Shown here: positions 63,169 through 64,000 of the stretch, in pieces | How positions within the stretch are numbered: the first letter of the stretch is position 1 | Layout: every line of letters begins with the position of its first letter | From: Elusimicrobiota bacterium | GTDB lineage: Bacteria; Elusimicrobiota; Elusimicrobia; Elusimicrobiales; UBA9959 | Length of the DNA: 64,000 bases | Assembly (NCBI GenBank): GCA_016234365.1 | Contig: JACRER010000003.1 | Location: 1-64,000, forward strand | Reading direction: 5' to 3' | The notes under the pieces: generated by a model | Told to the model about the DNA's origin: nothing | Seen by the model: the letters and a program-made list of their open reading frames with translations, nothing else | The model's database searches: none | Program-made: the position numbers and the translations under genes

Positions 63169-64000
63169 ATGAAAGGCTGGACCGGCTATATCCTGCGGGT
63201 GAACCTCACCGACAAGACCTGGAAAAAAGAATCTTTCACCGAAGAATTCGCCAAGAAATGGGTAGGCGGGCGCGGTTTCGCCGCCAAAATACTTTTCGAC
63301 GAGCTTAAGCCCGGCATAGACCCGCTGGGCCCGGAGAACAAACTGGTGGTGGCGCTCGGCCCCATAGCCGGCATCCCGGCCCCGAACACCGGCAAGGTGG
63401 TGGTGGCCGCCAAGAGCCCGCTCACCGGTTTCTACGGCGACGGCAACCTGGGTTCCAATGTCTCCAGCCAACTGCGCAAGGCCGGCTATGACGCCATGAT
63501 AATAGAGGGCAAGGCCGACAAGCCGGTCTACCTCAATATAGAGGACGATAAGGTGGAGTTCCTGGACGCCGCCGAGATGTGGGGCAAGGGCACCTATTTC
63601 TCCAACGAATGGATCTATAAAAAACACGGCAAGAACGCCGGCGTGCTGAATATCGGTCAGGCCGGCGAGAACAAGGTTCTGTTCGCCATGATCCGCAGCC
63701 TGGAAGGCCGCGCCGGCGGCCGGCCCGGCATCGGCGCCGTGATGGGCTCTAAAATGCTCAAGGCAATAGTAGTGAAGGGCACCAAGGCCATACCGCAGGC
63801 CGACCCGGAGCTGATGCGCAAGCTGGGTATAGACGGTCTGAAAAAGGCCCGCGAACTGGACCAGACGAGCGGCTGGTCCAAGCAGAGCACCAACGCCGTG
63901 CTGGGCTGGTGCAACGAGGTCAACGGCCTGCCCGTGCAGAACATGCGGCATACCTCCCACCCGGAGGCTCACAAGGTAGACGGCGAACGCTTGAACGACG
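63169..64000 (+). CDS. aor: Aldehyde:ferredoxin oxidoreductase, 5' part
   Basis: The first 277 residues of a tungsten-bispterin AOR; the window ends inside it. Family marks: GGRGFAAKILFDEL, NKLVVALGPIAGIPAPNTGK, GNLGSNVSSQLRKAGYDAMIIEGKA, NIGQAGENKVLFAMIRSLEGR and GRPGIGAVMGSKMLKAI, which bind the pterin phosphates. The cysteines for the 4Fe-4S cluster lie beyond this point. GGAGG precedes the start. It oxidises aldehydes or reduces acids with ferredoxin. It is the obvious customer of the tungstate and cofactor genes at 52334-60750. Confidence 0.93.
   Translation, partial: MKGWTGYILRVNLTDKTWKKESFTEEFAKKWVGGRGFAAKILFDELKPGIDPLGPENKLVVALGPIAGIPAPNTGKVVVAAKSPLTGFYGDGNLGSNVSSQLRKAGYDAMIIEGKADKPVYLNIEDDKVEFLDAAEMWGKGTYFSNEWIYKKHGKNAGVLNIGQAGENKVLFAMIRSLEGRAGGRPGIGAVMGSKMLKAIVVKGTKAIPQADPELMRKLGIDGLKKARELDQTSGWSKQSTNAVLGWCNEVNGLPVQNMRHTSHPEAHKVDGERLND

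Overview
The window looks like the chromosome of a free-living, GC-rich, diderm anaerobe. The evidence is a TonB-dependent receptor, lipoproteins, a class III ribonucleotide reductase, an ATP-citrate lyase pathway and a tungsten-type aldehyde:ferredoxin oxidoreductase. Gene content and style (many type II/IV pilin-like and signalling genes, frequent ATA and AGG codons in GC-rich DNA) would suit an environmental Elusimicrobiota-like lineage, but that is inference; no rRNA or tRNA lies in the window.

Layout. 1-4010: 3' part of lepA, signal peptidase I, metF and a zinc-ribbon coiled-coil protein. 4029-4416: RNase P RNA, followed by a palindromic repeat element and a 90-residue orphan ORF. 5929-11919: a three-gene AddAB/RecB-like recombination operon in which helicase and nuclease of the A subunit are separate genes. 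11985-14961: PLP enzyme, CpXC protein, tRNA nucleotidyltransferase. 15109-30965: a dense signal-transduction island (Hpt protein, two large hybrid kinases, sensors, receivers, REC-GGDEF, a sensor that ends after its DHp domain, two OmpR-type regulators). 30980-31496: two tandem minus-strand structured RNAs, each with its own terminator and an activator-type promoter made of four direct repeats at exact 11-bp spacing. 31561-36161: recG, a TonB receptor and a pilin. 36563-41382: nrdR, an nrdD-glutaredoxin fusion, nrdG, dut. 41523-48878: aconitase, ATP-citrate lyase (aclB, aclA) and monomeric isocitrate dehydrogenase, the citrate-cleaving arm of the reductive TCA cycle. 49679-60750: P5C dehydrogenase facing a LysR regulator, then a tungstate transporter (tupABC) and molybdopterin genes (moeA, moaA, moaC, MOSC, mogA) with a cyclase-TPR protein in the middle. 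60819-62968: three small envelope proteins. 63169-end: 5' part of aor.

How it fits together. Tungstate uptake, pterin cofactor synthesis and an AOR form one functional unit about 12 kb long. The citrate-lyase block and metF point to reductive one- and two-carbon metabolism under anoxia, matching the oxygen-sensitive nucleotide reductase. The part most likely to be undescribed is the twin small-RNA locus next to the OmpR-family regulator gene at 30279-30965. Covariation and G-U pairs place both RNAs on the minus strand, and the 11-bp repeat promoters are the arrangement used by PhoB/OmpR-type activators. A second candidate novelty is a dispersed element of about 112 bp with two conserved internal hairpins inside an outer stem (4434-4547 and 40071-40181).
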